Assembly (NCBI GenBank): GCA_012845835.1
Contig: JABAKD010000001.1
Coordinates: 8,638,832-8,702,831, forward strand
Length of the DNA stretch: 64,000 bases
Reading direction: 5' to 3'
From: Undaria pinnatifida
Taxonomy: Eukaryota; Sar; Phaeophyceae; Laminariales; Alariaceae
Positions 10,225 to 22,620 of the stretch are shown one piece after another. Positions within the stretch are counted from its first letter, which is position 1. The number at the start of each line of letters is the position of its first letter. The translations under genes were made by a program, and so were the position numbers. The notes beneath the pieces were generated by a model that made no database searches, was not told where the DNA came from, and worked only from the letters and a program-made list of their open reading frames with translations.

Positions 10225-10385
10225 GTGTTCTGTTCGACGAATATAGACAACCAACTGCTGTCTTTCATCATGGAAATCAGGGTAGGTGGAGTGTTAGACT
10301 CGTGTCTATAGTCTAGTGTGCCCGGTTCGGCGAACATAGAAAACCAACTGTCTTTTGTCAGCAGGCATGGAAGTGTGAAAAGTTT
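10225..10385 (+). repeat. Imperfect tandem duplication, about 100-bp unit
   Basis: The phrase TTCGACGAATATAGACAACCA, then CTGTCTTTCATCATGGAA, is repeated as TTCGGCGAACATAGAAAACC, then CTGTCTTTTGTCAGCAGGCA. No gene is evident. 10.4-13.1 kb is likewise without exons I can defend. Confidence 0.55.
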
Positions 10386-11394
10386 TGCCTCGTTTGTGGT
10401 GATCTGTATACTACCTGGTTTGCACCTATTATTGGTAGAGGATTGCGAATCCTGGCTTGTGTTTGTTTTCCGCGAGACCGCGTACGTGTAGTTTAGACAC
10501 GACGTGGCTTGTTGTTGCTGACGACGTTGATCATCGCTCACTGAGTTTGCCCACCAGGGTCGTTCATACATTATCAGAGATCGCCCAGTATGACGTACGA
10601 GTGCTCTACACGATGGTACAATCGGAATATGATGACTTCTCTGAACAGGAAACATCTGCCCACAGGATAGGACTCGGTTTGTTGCACATGACATATGTGC
10701 AAACTGGTACTACTACTGGACCATGGTGCATAATCCGGAAGAATGCTCAATCATCACCGCTCGCAAAAAAAGCAAACACGAAGCTGGAAATACTTCGAAT
10801 CTCTGTTTCTCACTCCAGCTTGTGGTAGCAGACAAAACTTGTACCAGCACCTCATCTAGGATGATGAAGAGCTCTAGACGGGCGCTGACTGGGTGTGCTG
10901 TGCTGTTGTTGGCTGGCCAGGTTCCGCCGGGTAGAAAGAACGAAACACATGAAAAGATTCGAGAAGACAACAACCCAACGACAAATTCCGGCTGACGACG
11001 TATTCTACCACTATACACTTAGACATAAGTACCATTTTATAACACTTTAATATAAATACATTACTTACATTTCCGCCCAAACGGGAAGATTTCAAAAATA
11101 ACATAAACGTAAACGTAAGAATAGTTTTCAATTAATAGTAGTATTGTTATGGTCCTTATAATATAGTCTAAATGAAATAATAAAAACAACATTCCAGCAC
11201 ATAACGAAGGTGGAGCATATACATATCCACCCGTCCAATCATCATCAGGACACTTACCTGTCAAGATTGAAGCAAGGCTCGGACAACGGCGCCTTACACC
11301 CGCGCCCTTTCAGCAAGACCGAGAGATCAAAGTCCGCGCATCCATTCGATCTCGGAGATCCGACTCGCGAGATGTCCAAACTCGGCCCCATCTC

Positions 11395-11430
11395 CTCCTC
11401 CTGCTGATCCTCCTCCTCCTCCTCCTCCTC
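11395..11430. repeat. (CTC)n microsatellite
   Basis: Short trinucleotide run giving poly-Glu/poly-Leu frames; no other feature. Confidence 0.85.
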
Positions 11431-12224
11431 AGTTGCTTCAAGCACCCTCTCTCGCCCCTCTTGGTGGTGATCCTGCAAACCACTATGGTCACTAGTTCTA
11501 CTGACAAGAGCAAATACAGCAGTACTGCCCCCTGTGTTTGCTTCTCGCCAGGGTTGGCGCGGTGAGAACGAGATTGCAACGGCCCCCAAAGCTATCAAGC
11601 GTGCTGCTGTTGCCATGTAGGGCAAGCCGGCCATCAGACAGCGTACCATGGCTGCCTTCGTCTACTACAACAGTGGTTTCTACAGCAGCAGTAGTTGGAG
11701 ACGGTTGTGGCAGTAGCTGCTGAGATTATTGTGACACAAGCTAGCTGCTGACTATTTCGACAAACAAAGAGCTGCTGAAGATGATAGTGACAAAAACTGC
11801 TCGTCTCCTTCTCCTTCCACCCTCTACTAAATTAGGGCCGTACACACGTTGTTTGCGGAACAATCATAGCGCTCTTCTCCGTAGCGGGAGGTTTGCTTTT
11901 CGACCGGTTCGATCAACGAACTACGAACGTGTGTGTGTGTGTGTTCTTCACAACGTATGATGAGAGAGCTGTGAGAGCGCCACACAGAAGAAAACGGGCG
12001 AAAATTCTGGACCTCTCGGTTTTCGGTTTAAACTTTTGGGCCTTTGGTTTTTGGAGTATTGGTTACCCCTCCATATGCAGAAGAACCGGTTGATGAGTAG
12101 TCTAGTAGTGCCAATCTCCCGCTATAGTGCCTGTGGAAAGCGTTTGGCACACATATGAGAATAGTTGCATTATTATTGATGGTTTGAAGTTGTGGTGGTA
12201 TCGGTTTTCGCTCCTCCTACTTTG

Positions 12225-12272
12225 TAGTGCCGGTATTTCCGACCGGAAGATACCTGCATACACCAGCACTAG
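12225..12272. repeat. Short foldback element, copy 3
   Basis: TAGTGCCGGTATTTCCG at one end and TACACCAGCACTAG at the other, inverted with respect to each other around GACCGGAAGATACC. A partial relative (TAGTAGTGCC ... TATAGTGCC) lies at 12104-12130. Confidence 0.45.
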
Positions 12273-13183
12273 ACTATACAGGTAGACCGCCACTCGTGTG
12301 GCCACTACTTACTGCCGCAACGGCGGTGTGGTCCTGTAGAGGACCCTCACAACCTACCATGCATGCTACATACAGCAGCAGAAGTACCAAGGTAGTGGTT
12401 TTAGGATAGATCTTCCTAGGGCCGGGCTATTGACCGCCACGAAGCGGTTGATGCATAGGAACATCTATACCATATCTCACACCCCCGATCGATATGTATC
12501 AAACCATCATCTGTCATGGATGTATGTGCGGAAGGAGTTTGGTGGAAATCGGCAGCTGGAAATTGGTCTTGGTGTCCTTCATACTACTTCCTTTTTCAAG
12601 GGTACCACCGCTTCTTCTTTTTCAAGGGTACCACACACCCTTGAATTGAATAATGATGCACGCAGTGTACGAGATAATACATGGTGGATCACATTGATCA
12701 GTTATTACTCGATGACTTGGGAGCGGAGCGCGCAGTGTGAAAGTGTATAGTGACTCGCGCAGTGAATTCAGAAGTGTTTTTTTAAGAGCAGCAACGAGCC
12801 CAGCGTGCGCGATATCGACCAGTTTGAATTGTTTAAAATGCTGAATCTTTATTTAAGTTATTTTTCTACGGCAGAACGAGCAAAAAAATACTTCTTAATT
12901 TTAGGCACTTTCTTCATTATCTTGTTCATTGATTATTTGCCATAGATTTCTCATCTTTGCGAAGCTCGATGTTCCGGGTCAATACAGCAGTAGTATCATG
13001 CTTTGAGTTGCGCTGTATGCTGTGCTGATGTATGCTGTAGCTCAAGCGCAAAGCTTTTAGCTTTTTTGTACTACTACTGCTGTTGTCAGTCGTTCTACCT
13101 GTCTGCGCAGTGAGTTCGATCAAAATGTAGGTCGATAGATAGGTACTCTTTTTTTTCGTGTTTCAACTAACTGCGTGTGATAC

Positions 13184-13524
13184 CTTTTTTTTTTCATCCT
13201 CAGGTGGATGGGGAAAAGTAAAGCTCAAGCTTTCCAGCTTCCGGACAAGCCCCAGGTTGTCTTCCCTTCTCGCCCCCGGTTCTTGCCTTCAATTTTTATC
13301 GCGCATAGGGTTCAGCAATCCCACTGCTCGTCGATTGTTCATCGAGTGTTGCTAACTCACGCTCTCGCGCTTTCCGCAAGTCAATTTGTGCACAAGAAAA
13401 AAAAGTCCCAGCGAATTTATACGAGTAGTCTATGCACTCGGCGGGGCTCGAACTCACGAAACTGACCCATTACGATCATACCAGGCTCGAGGATAATATC
13501 CTGATACGCCACCGGGGCGACCGG
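13184..13524 (-). mobile_element. SINE-A copy 1 with SINE-B-type tail
   Basis: On the minus strand the element begins CCGGTCGCCCCGGTGGCG, with tRNA-like A box (TGGCGTATCAGG) and B box (GAGTTCGAGCCCC), then the SINE-A body. After GCTGGAAAG it changes to a tail resembling SINE-B (CTTTACTTTTCCCCATCC and GAGGATG) and ends in an A-run (T-run on plus). The other SINE-A copies have a different end. Confidence 0.85.
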
Positions 13525-13829
13525 CTACTATAATCCGGTCGCGCTCATTAATTGATCACTACGAGCACTGATCCAATACGTACGTATAATAACTCGATCG
13601 ACGGAGAGGTACAAAAAGCTGAAACAAAGATACCCACCTGAATCAATGATGATACTGAAACTAATGCCCACATGATATTATCATTATTTCGCTCAATGAA
13701 ACTACCCACGCAACCCCAAACCCATTGTTCTACAAATCCCAGATCGCATCGTACGTCCCCTCCGTGAAGAATCTTCTCCTCCTCCTCCTCCTGCTGCGGC
13801 TCATTTACTTGTTGCTTTTGTTTCTTTCG

Positions 13830-14920
13830 TGTCTTGTACACTGGTGTGGCCATCGACTTGGAAACACTGCCCTGCTGCAGCAGCAGCGGCAGCAGCAGCG
13901 GCAGCACCACCACCAGCTGTGCAGCTGGTGGGGTTTCTCTCGCACTCTCTTCTTTCATCTGATACTATTAATACCAGGTACCATGTACGGACACGTCTGT
14001 CTGTGGAATTCTGGAGTCGTACCACGTACAAAACGCTACCTCGCACATACAACTGCGAGAGCTCGCCTATAATAGTAACTCCGCTACATCTTGTGCGTAC
14101 CGGCACTCACTGCTAGTAGTGTGCTCAACAGCAGTTCTACAACAAAATGTGGCCGCGCTGATCGTGGAGGAGGGTGTGGTAGTTTCCACGGTCTCTCATT
14201 GGCCGAGGGCTGTGTGATGTTCCGCATCTCTGGGGCGGTAGGCTGTTCGCGTTTGCGAGCCACATACATAGTCTATAGGAAGCACATACATCCAGACCTA
14301 TAGACTAACCCTGGCGTAGACCCGACTCAACCCCTATATATAGCCGTAGTCTATAGCTCTAAACCTAACCCTCTAGTCTAGCCCCCTAGCTTTAATTTGA
14401 CCTATCTATCTTGACCCCAACGCGGACCGAAAACGTATCTGCGGACCACCATGACAACGTGTATCTATGGTAGCCCTCGGTCAATGAGAGGGCGTAAACA
14501 CTACTTCCCTCGAAGATCCGTGCGCGGCTACAGTTAGTGTACATTGTTGTGAGGTATTAGTCTACACGAGCACGACAACAACAACAGCAGCGGCAGTGTG
14601 CCGGTACGCACAAGATTCGGCGGAACTCATTAAAGCCAGACAGACTACAAGATCGTTATCGTAGGCGAGCTCTCGTACTTGTATTGCGAGTTACGAGGTG
14701 GTAGCGTTCATACCTGGTACGAGTCTACGGACAGACGTGTCCGTATATATATATCGTACCAGATGAAAGAGAGTGAGAAAGAAACCACCGCAGCAGCAAC
14801 AACAGCAGTGCTCAAGCACAACAACAACAGCAGCGGCTGCATGCAGCAGTGCATGCAGCGTGTCCAAGTCGATGACCATGCCAGCAGTGTACGATCTTCA
14901 AGGAGCAAAAACGCGCGACT
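13830..14920. repeat. Divergent large inverted repeat
   Basis: The left arm (about 13830-14110) and right arm (about 14600-14920) are reverse complements. Shared landmarks in opposite orientation are the CAG/GCA trinucleotide tract, the ACGGACACGTCTGTC/GACAGACGTGTCCGT motif, GCGAGAGCTCGCC/GGCGAGCTCTCGT and GTGCGTACCGGCAC/GTGCCGGTACGCAC. A spacer of about 490 bp separates them. No protein-coding role is seen. Confidence 0.65.
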
Positions 14921-15454
14921 GGAGTGTCACGCACGCAGCTTGCAAAGAGTGTCGACCCTAAATTGATTGAACCCGCAGCTTACAAACAAACAAAAAAAAC
15001 GTGCGACAGCATCGATCGGTGGCCCAAGACTGCTGACTGTCATCCAAAACGTGTGCTGGATCAGATATGCAACTAAAAGAACGAGCTCCGGTATCATGCA
15101 TCATAAAGTTTGCAACGGTTTTTTTACTCTGGATACGATCCAAAATATTCGATATTCCACTCTTTGCTTGTGACTGCGCCCGAGCTCACCAAAAGGCCCC
15201 CATCCCCACATATACATTTGGCCCAGTGCTCCTTATACCCATATCCGAGCATAGTGGCCGCTATGGGTTAGAACGTTGCACACTCCGCAAGAATAAAACG
15301 GAATTCAAAAACTTATACCTACAACCTGGACAACTGGTAGATTGTGTTACGAATACTCGAAAAAAAGAGGAATGTGTATCATCATTCGTCTTCTTTGTGG
15401 AGCACCGCGGCAGTGTCCGCGGACCTCCACGGCATTCCACAGCCATTTCCACGA

Positions 15455-15715
15455 CGTTCCACGGACAACCGCGGACACTCCACGGGCTACAGCGGACCTT
15501 CCACGGGCTTCCACGAACATTCCAGGGGCTTCCACAGAATGCCGCGGCAAGTATCGAAACACCGTGGAGGCCTATGGCACTAGAGCGTTCCACGGGCAAC
15601 CGCGGACACTCCACGGGCTACCGCGGACCTTCCACGGGGTTCCACGGACATTCCAGGGGCTTCCACGGAATGCCGCGGCAAATAGCGGAACACCGTGCAG
15701 GCCCATAGCACTAGA
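15455..15715 (+). repeat. Tandem duplication of about 125 bp within the CCACGG block
   Basis: Two adjacent copies run from the CAACCGCGGACACTCCACGG phrase to the CTAGAG phrase near 15582 and 15712. They differ by scattered substitutions. Confidence 0.8.
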
Positions 15716-15719
15716 GTCC

Positions 15720-16585
15720 CGTGGCGATTTCCATGGCAATCTCCACGGCAAAGTCCACGCTGCAGTCTCCACGGCAATCTCCACTGCATCACCCACGGCA
15801 TACCACGGCAAGCCGCGGCCACCCACGGGAACGTTCACGGAAGCACCCACGGAAACGTTCACGGGATCACCCACGGCAACGCCCACGGACACACCCACGG
15901 ACACGCCCACGAAAACACCCACGGACTTGTACACGGAAACGTCTGCGGACATCCACGGATAGGTCCACGGAGATATCCACGGCAAGACCCACTGCCAAGC
16001 CCGCGGACACCCACGGCCAGACTCACGGCCACGCCCGCGGACACCCACGGCAAAACCCACGGCAAGACCCACGGCACAGCCACGGACACACCCACGGAAA
16101 CACCCACGGATACGTCCACGGAGACATGCACGGCAAGACTCACGGACACACCCACGGACACGCCCACGGAAACGTCCGTGGACATCTACGGATACGTCCA
16201 CGGACACGTCCGTGGACACAACGGGCACGTCTGCGGATACAACAGACATGTCCGCGGATCCACACAGAAACACCCATGGACACCCGCGGACACGTCCGCG
16301 GCATCTGCAACATCCACGGACACACCCACGGACACCCACGGCGCACCCGCGGAAACCTCCGCGACATCAACGGAAACATCGATGGAGACGTCCGCGGACA
16401 ACCACGGCAACACCCAGACACGTGAAACACGCACGGCAACGAGAGGAGATACCCATGGACATGACCGCCAAAACCCACGGACACGTCCGCGGAACCGCCC
16501 ACGGACACTGGGGCGGTAAAGCCGTCTACGGAGACTGCCAGCCGCGGAGAGGCCCGCGACGGCAAGGCAAGGTCCACGGCTACCC
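15720..16585 (+). repeat. CCACGG/CCGCGG minisatellite block
   Basis: Dense array of CCCACGGACACA-like 12-bp units mixed with CCGCGG palindromes. All six frames are long and Thr/His/Pro/Arg-rich or Val/Ser/Gly-rich without domain features, so none is called as a gene. Confidence 0.95.
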
Positions 16586-16786
16586 ACTGCAATATGCTAA
16601 ATGACAAACATATACGAAGTAGTAGGTATGTATAAATAATGCACAAACCAAAATTATACATGGGATATAGCGCGTGCCGGGTACCACCAAGCTTTTCAAG
16701 TTGACGCCAATACACTCGATCGGTTGTACTCACAGTCCACAGCATTGGTCACGTTGCTGTTGATATAGACTATATATTATGAAAAT

Positions 16787-17075
16787 AAAATACACTCCAG
16801 CTGTGAGATAGAAGATCTTGTCGAAACTCATATTTGCAAGCTGTGTATGATACTCCGATCGCGCGTATTACTGAGTGTGTGTCTTCGTTAAAAATATAGG
16901 TCGGCGACTCCCCTTGGAACTACAGTGTAGCTTGTACCAGGGTCAACAGGGTGATGTTAATCAGTCTGTGCGCGGAAACTATAAAAACCGTTTTTGAGCG
17001 GGACAAAAACTGACAGCTGTGGAAGAAAATGCATCAGTTTATCAAGTGTATCCTGTAAGACGTATCACCGGTGAG
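16787..17075 (+). mobile_element. Element E copy (16.8 kb)
   Basis: Starts AAAATACACTCCAGCTGTGA and passes through TCTTGTCGAAACTCATATTT, GGTCGGCGACTCCCCTTG, AGGGTCAACAGGGTGATG and GTGCGCGGAAACTATAAA to AATGCATCAGTTTATC. The same order occurs at 52.8-53.2 kb and, inverted, at 30.25-30.57 kb. It leads directly into a G-rich array, as at the other two sites. No coding capacity is recognised; the class is unknown. Confidence 0.75.
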
Positions 17076-17089
17076 GGGAAGGCGGAGTT

Positions 17090-17765
17090 TTTAAGGGGGT
17101 GGGGGCATGAGTTTGAACAAGAGGGAGCGGGGGGGGGCGGGGGGGGCGGGGCAACTCAATCTGTGCGCGGACTATAAATCCTTTGAGGGAACAAATCTGA
17201 CGGTTGTGGAAGGAATGCATCAGTCTATCATGTATACCTTGTCAGTCGTACAACCAGTGAAGAGAAGGCGGAGTGTTCGAAGGGGTGAGGGGGGGGGGGG
17301 GGGGGGGGGTTCCAACACAGCTTTATGTCGCATAGATGTAGGGGTTTGCTATACGCGTGGTGCTAGGTCTTCTAGGCGATGGTGCGGGTGGTGGGGAAGG
17401 AGGGGGCGTTGGGGGGGGGGGGGGGGGGGGGCGAATTGGAGCTACAGCGTGGAAGGCTATTAATAGAAATATAATGAGGTGATATCAACTGCGTGGTAGT
17501 GTTTATTACTCTGGCAGCTTTCGTTTTTAGGTGGGGCGTTTGAACAAGAGAGAGCGGGGGAAAAAAAAAGGAGGGGGGGAAGGGGTGCGAAAATGAATTG
17601 AAGCTACGGCATGGATGGCTAGAGATATAATGAGGTGATATCAGTTGCCTGGTAGTGTTTATTTCTCTGGTGGGGAGCGGGGAAAGAGGGGGCGTTGTGG
17701 GGGGGAGTTGGAGGGGGGGGGGATGATTTGGGCCACAGCATGGATGGCTAGAAAGTGATGTATAT
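17090..17765 (+). repeat. G-run unit array attached to element E
   Basis: Repeated units contain GTTATACGCG-type and GGTGCTAGGTCT phrases, a run of 10-30 G, ATGGATGGCT, GATAATGAGGTGATATC and GTGTTTATTACT. The array is matched at 53.25-54.45 kb (plus) and 29.87-30.24 kb (minus). Gly-rich frames are artefacts. Confidence 0.8.
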
Positions 17766-18049
17766 ATGAAGTCCCAAGGTAATTCACATCAATTTCATGT
17801 GCAACCACCGTGGGCACCAATCAGGACGTTTTGAATAAACGCCAGACGAGTAAAGAACGCTTTCTAAAACGAAATCCACGGGTTCCTCCTACGCCCATTC
17901 TGTTATTATCACAAGTATAGATGGACTATTTTACAACTCAAAAGCGGCATCATGTGTTCAAAATTCACGTCGATTCAAGATTATAAGTTTGTCACCCATA
18001 TACGCGCATCTAATCTTACATTGGTGTCAGGTCCGAAGTGGTAACGGGG

Positions 18050-18240
18050 GCTGCCGGCAGGGACAGTTGGCGTTATTATATCGATATCACCGGAACTAAA
18101 GGACGCGCCAGCTACCGAACGCTGGATTGCGAATGCAATTGAGTTACATCGACGCACGACGCGTATGAAAATTCTACGTGGAAGTGTGGTGAGCTTAAGC
18201 TGTATTTTTCCCCATCCGTCGGAGGATGAAAGAAAAACGT
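18050..18240 (+). mobile_element. SINE-B copy 2
   Basis: From GGCAGGGACAG through GCGCCAGCTA and GAGTTACATCGACGCACGAC to TTTTTCCCCATCCGTCGGAG, ending GATGAAAGAAAAA. It abuts a truncated MITE-1 copy. Confidence 0.78.
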
Positions 18241-18242
18241 AG

Positions 18243-18329
18243 CCAGGACCAAATACGACTAGTAAAAATAGGGGATTGTATAGGTTTTTATGTTAGTCGC
18301 AGGTCCTGATTACTTTGGCCCACCGTAAT
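18243..18329 (+). mobile_element. MITE-1 copy, 5'-truncated
   Basis: AGGACCAAATACGACTAGTAAAAATA ... AGGTCCTGATTACTTTGGCCCACCGTAAT corresponds to the complete element at 38372-38476, but about 20 bp of the left terminal repeat is missing where the SINE-B tail joins. Confidence 0.7.
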
Positions 18330-19318
18330 GCTAAGTGTTGTTTTGTTTCGCGAACCGCGTTGACATGTTCATTTCAAGCGTCTAACAACATATTTTACCG
18401 CAAAAAAAGGTACAGTAGCAGCATGCTAGGTGAGAGTACTGAATGCATTATATGTTTATTGTCGAGATGTCATGTAGTGTTTGGAAATATTCCGCCTCAT
18501 GTTTAATATACATGTGTGTACGCTGTTTATAGTACATGTATGTACGAAAAGCATGTCCGAACCCTGTGTTTCTCCTCCCCCCCAGTGCGCATTTCACTCT
18601 TCATGCGACTCGCCGAACACCTCACGGCGCTTCGCGCTTGGCGCAAGCAAGGTCTGCCTGGTTGGTGCAACCCGAAGTGCTCCGTCCCGGCATAGTAGGG
18701 ATGCGAGGGTCTATGGTCGTACGACTACGGCCATGCAAAAACTGAGTACCCCCCTTCCCCCCCCCCCCCCCCCCCCCGTAGCCTTGGTCTGCTGTCGGCG
18801 CTGCGGCCGTTCAACGACATGCTGTGACATAATTTTCCACTTCAAGCGGGAACCCCCCAAATTTCCATGTATGTCCTGATACGGCGTAAATTCTACGCTT
18901 CAGGGGGACCGAATGACTGGAGTTCCTTGTAAGAAAGGCGCGTGTTAAAATACACCGAAAGACAAAAAATGTATATAACCATCTACGACAAATACTATCA
19001 CAAGAAGAAGAGTACATAATATTGCTTAGCAATTCCTATGAGATATCAGTCCTGACAGCATCCCTCTTACAATACAGGCTCCTTTCCCTGGATATGCACC
19101 CTTCCACGCCTGCCTCTCCTCCAAGTATGGCCTCCAAATCTACTGTTTCTAAGGTCGAAGGGGGGCCAGCGTGGTCCACGGCAGTTGTGCTTCAAGTTAT
19201 GCTACAGTACATTTCTGCGGTATGGAGGTGCGCACGCTTTCTCTTCTGGAGCTCCTTACTTAAGGATCTTCTACACCATCTTAACCCCGATACCCTGACG
19301 TTTTTTTAGCGAATGACG

Positions 19319-19570
19319 CGTGCTACGGTAAAGGTAGCACTTTTGGTATGTTTTTTTTTTCTGAAGGACGGGGCTCCTTAACCCAAATTCGTCGGAAATG
19401 AACCATGTTTTTTTTGCATGATTCTTCTCTCGTCATTTGCCTAGGCCATGGGGATTTTTCATCCGGTAGCATTTTTTTTCTTTCTCCGAATTTGTTTTTT
19501 GGGAGAGATCTGAAGCTCCCGCATTGAGAAAACCTCAGGAAAAAGGTGGTGTGCCTTTATCGTCAGCACG
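19319..19570 (+). mobile_element. MITE-2 copy 1
   Basis: About 252 bp with imperfect terminal inverted repeats: CGTGCTACGGTAAAGGTAGC at the left, and the complement of CGTGCTGACGATAAAGGCAC at the right. The internal phrase GGGGCTCCTTAACCCAA is shared with the other copies. No transposase. Confidence 0.7.
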
Positions 19571-19584
19571 CGTCAAACCGAAAG

Positions 19585-19755
19585 TGCAATTCGATGAAAG
19601 AAACCCGTGCTCCAGGTGTACCAAAAAAAATTGTGCTAGACCATAGGCAAGAGTGTCGTTCCGAAGATTTTGGGTGTAGATGGGTTAAGGAGCCCCTCTT
19701 CGTTCGGAAAAAAAACTGGTCAAAAAGTGCTACCTGTGCAAGGTCTGCAAGACCC
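19585..19755 (-). mobile_element. MITE-2 partial copy, inverted relative to its neighbour
   Basis: The reverse complement shows AGGTAGCACTTTTTGACC then GAGGGGCTCCTTAACCCAT, as in MITE-2. It lies tail-to-tail with the 19319-19570 copy. Confidence 0.6.
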
Positions 19756-19893
19756 TTCGGCAGCATCCCCACCCTGTTCCCTATCGAGGCAGGCGTTTGC
19801 CTCGCTTCTGTCGACGGCAGTCCTAACTCTCCCGCTCTCGTAGATAGAAAGGCGTGCCTGGACGTGCTTGGACGTGCTTGAAAGGCGTAAGAA

Positions 19894-21612
19894 TCAGCTG
19901 ACTATCCGGGAATCCCTCCTGAAAAACGACTGTGCCTCCGCCGTTCCCGGCAGCTCGAGGATTTTCTCGTACTCCCGCTGCGCCCCGTTATCTGCCCTCT
20001 TACATCTTTCGAGGGACAGCCCTGGACCCAGAGCCCTTTCAAGGTAGCTTGTCCTCTGCCTGAGGGATTCGATGGCAATGAGGGCCGCTGCTTGTTTGTC
20101 GGGCATGTTATCCATGTAGCGCGCGAGGCGGTCCGCGTCTCCATCCTTCACTACCTCCATTTCTCGCCCCCGCACGTATTCTTCCGTGCCGATCGGGACA
20201 CCCACTACTGTTATCCCTCCTTCGTCTGCGACGCGGAGCGTCAATTATTTCTGGGAGCGAAACTTCCTTCGCCGTCGGGACATGCCCGCTGGGTGCTAGT
20301 GTTTTGGTGCGGTTGGCCACAATGCCGATGTCATATACAGCTCAAGCCGGAGGAAGGCGGGTGCTTGAACCGTGTTGATCGCAATCCCCGCAAGACCGAG
20401 AGAGACATCGCCCATGAACGCGAGGCTTTCACTTATGCTACCGTCGAATTCCTGTCGAATTCGCTCCAGCCTCGGTCGAAACGCCAGGAAGAACATTGCC
20501 GGCCCAATGGGGTCCCCCTGGTGGACATCCCTGGAACAAGCGATCGTCCTGGTCTCCCCTGAGTCCATCCGGGACAACCCCTCGGCGGGCCTTGTGCCGT
20601 AGCACAAGGCCACTAACGGCGTGAGCGCTGGCGCGCTGTTTGCCATCTACCCTAGCACCGCCGTCCTGTTGACGGTGTTGAATGTATTGGAGCAGTCCGT
20701 GGGAACGAACCGGTTGCAAGTTTTGTGTAGCATCCTAGCCCTCCATCCCACCCGCTCCTCTCCGCCGGGTACGGCGACCCCAAACTGTCTCACCTCGCGG
20801 TTTACTTCCTCCAACCGCGGCCGCCACTGTCGCATCGTCCTTGCGATGATGAGCCTCCTCCATGTCATGCCCACGCTAACCAGCCGGCACTTTTCCCCGA
20901 ACGCCGTGAGGTTTGACTGTAACATGAGCTGCCAGAACTCTGACGGGAACGCGTCCGGTCCATCGACGATCCTCCGCCAGAAGGCTGCCATATACCCCTT
21001 CCGAACTCCTCCCTCCCGATGTCGGTGTGGACGATGGGTTGCAAGTGAGAACATTTGACCGTCGTTTTCGGGGGCTAAGAGAGAACTGCGGGAGCTGATG
21101 GCGTCGAAGAGCACCTCGAAGGCGTACTCACTGTCAGGGTGCCACGGGGGATCATTGCCATCTTCCACCTCGGTGGCGCTCGCCAGCAATGCGGCAGCCG
21201 CCGCCGCCGCCGCCGCGGACACGGTGGCGTGGTCTTCGGGGGCGAACTTGGCCACCAGTGTGTTCCCCACTGGTCGTGACTCTGCCGGAGGGCTGCGTGC
21301 TGCCACTTTGACGTATTCCGCGTGGCGACAGGCCGACGACCGCGTTCAAGCTTCACCTCCTCCGAAGCTTCCTGGGCGGCATCCTATTATCTCAAGTCCC
21401 CTCTCCTGGCGTACACTATCAGCTGTAGGAGCAGGAGCACTGTGTCCCCGCTCTCCACCCACACGAAGCATTGTCTTCTCTTGGTCCGGCCGTCCGGTGA
21501 GTGGATCAGGACTGGCATGAGGTACGATTACTAAATCCCCCGCAAGAGCGAGTTCGGCGTCGCAGAGTCCAGGTTCGGCCGGTGCCCCCGCATAGCGTGG
21601 TTGAGGGTGCAA
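19894..21612 (-). pseudogene. Decayed non-LTR-type reverse transcriptase
   Basis: Minus-strand reading frames at 21612-21346, 21306-20296 and 20244-19894 together resemble a retroelement polymerase. Motifs seen are DCSNTFNTVNRT (catalytic palm region), QGDPIGPAMFF and, further on, TVVGVPIGTEEYVRG and MPDKQAAALIAIESL. Disruptions: an in-frame TAG at 20649-20647 just after NRTAVLG, at least one frameshift between about 20296 and 20244, and the active-site box reads FMGDVSLG where the family has two acidic residues (F/Y-x-D-D). It is therefore inactive. A C-rich flank follows upstream at 22.3 kb. The specific clade is not assigned. Confidence 0.8.
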
Positions 21613-22321
21613 AACACATGAACCCTCAGACGTGCGTGGGCTCCTGCCAACTGTGGCTTCGCCGTTTTTCCGGTAGTGAAACGTTGCCCCAAGTCATCCA
21701 AGGAAGCTACATCGAGTGGTGGCCTTATGCTCAGGTTGTTCTGTTGCCATCCCTACCGGAGACCCCGGCTGCGTAGGTCCTTGTTGCCCTATGGTCCCCC
21801 CTCCCATCCGCGCGGCCCGATTGCGAAAACCCAGGTGCACGTGACCGCTGCATGGTCACGTCTTGGGTGCAGTACGTCAGGTCTTGGGTGCAGAGGTCCG
21901 CGGTCGGCTGCTGGGCAGCGGAGTGGTACCCGTGCTGCGCCTCTCGCAAGGGCCTCAACCACACGACGAACGTGGAGCACGTAGCACCCTTGCCCACGTA
22001 GGAAACGCGCCGCCCGGTACCCGAGCTGAAGCGTTACACCTCAGAACCCGTACGCCAGTCCCCCTGTGGTGTCGCCAAGAAAGGCACGGGAGCGCGTCCT
22101 GTTCCCTGATCTCTTTCCCCGCGCCATGGGAAACCCTCCCGCTGGAGCCTCGCCGTGTGATATCCCAGGCCCCCTGTCGATCATTGCTGCTCCTCTCCCT
22201 CCACTTAATTGACTCGCCCCTCCCCCCTTCTCTTCCCCCTGCACCATTAGCTCGCGTCCCCCCGGTTTCCGCTTCTCTTCTACCTACCTATAACCACCAA
22301 ACTCTCTGCTAGGCTCACTCC

Positions 22322-22620
22322 TTGTACCCACCTCCACCTTCTCCACCCTCTCCACCCCCCACGGTCCCCCCGTCCGCTCTCCAAGAGCTCTTCTGTTCTC
22401 TCCAACCCTGTCGCTCCCCCCGCCCCCCCCCCCGCTCCCCCCACTCCGCCGCCCCCCGCCCCCCCCGCTTCTCCTGCTCCCCCTCGTCCCCCCCTCCCCC
22501 CGCCCAGCCTGCTAGAGAAGGTGCCGCACTTTCCCCCTCTCCCCGATCCTCCCGATCTCGCTACTCCCCCCTGCTGTCACCGCCTCCCCACGACCCCCCC
22601 GCTCCCCCCGTTTCCACACA
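22322..22620. repeat. C-rich low-complexity tract
   Basis: CCCCC/CTCC-rich sequence giving a Pro/Ser-rich frame; adjacent to the decayed reverse transcriptase. Nothing else is supported from 21.6 to 22.7 kb. Confidence 0.8.

Noticed and set aside
15572-16745. Frames of 200-274 codons over the CCACGG block
   Set aside because: All six frames are open because of repeat composition; monotonous Thr/His/Pro or Val/Ser/Gly content.
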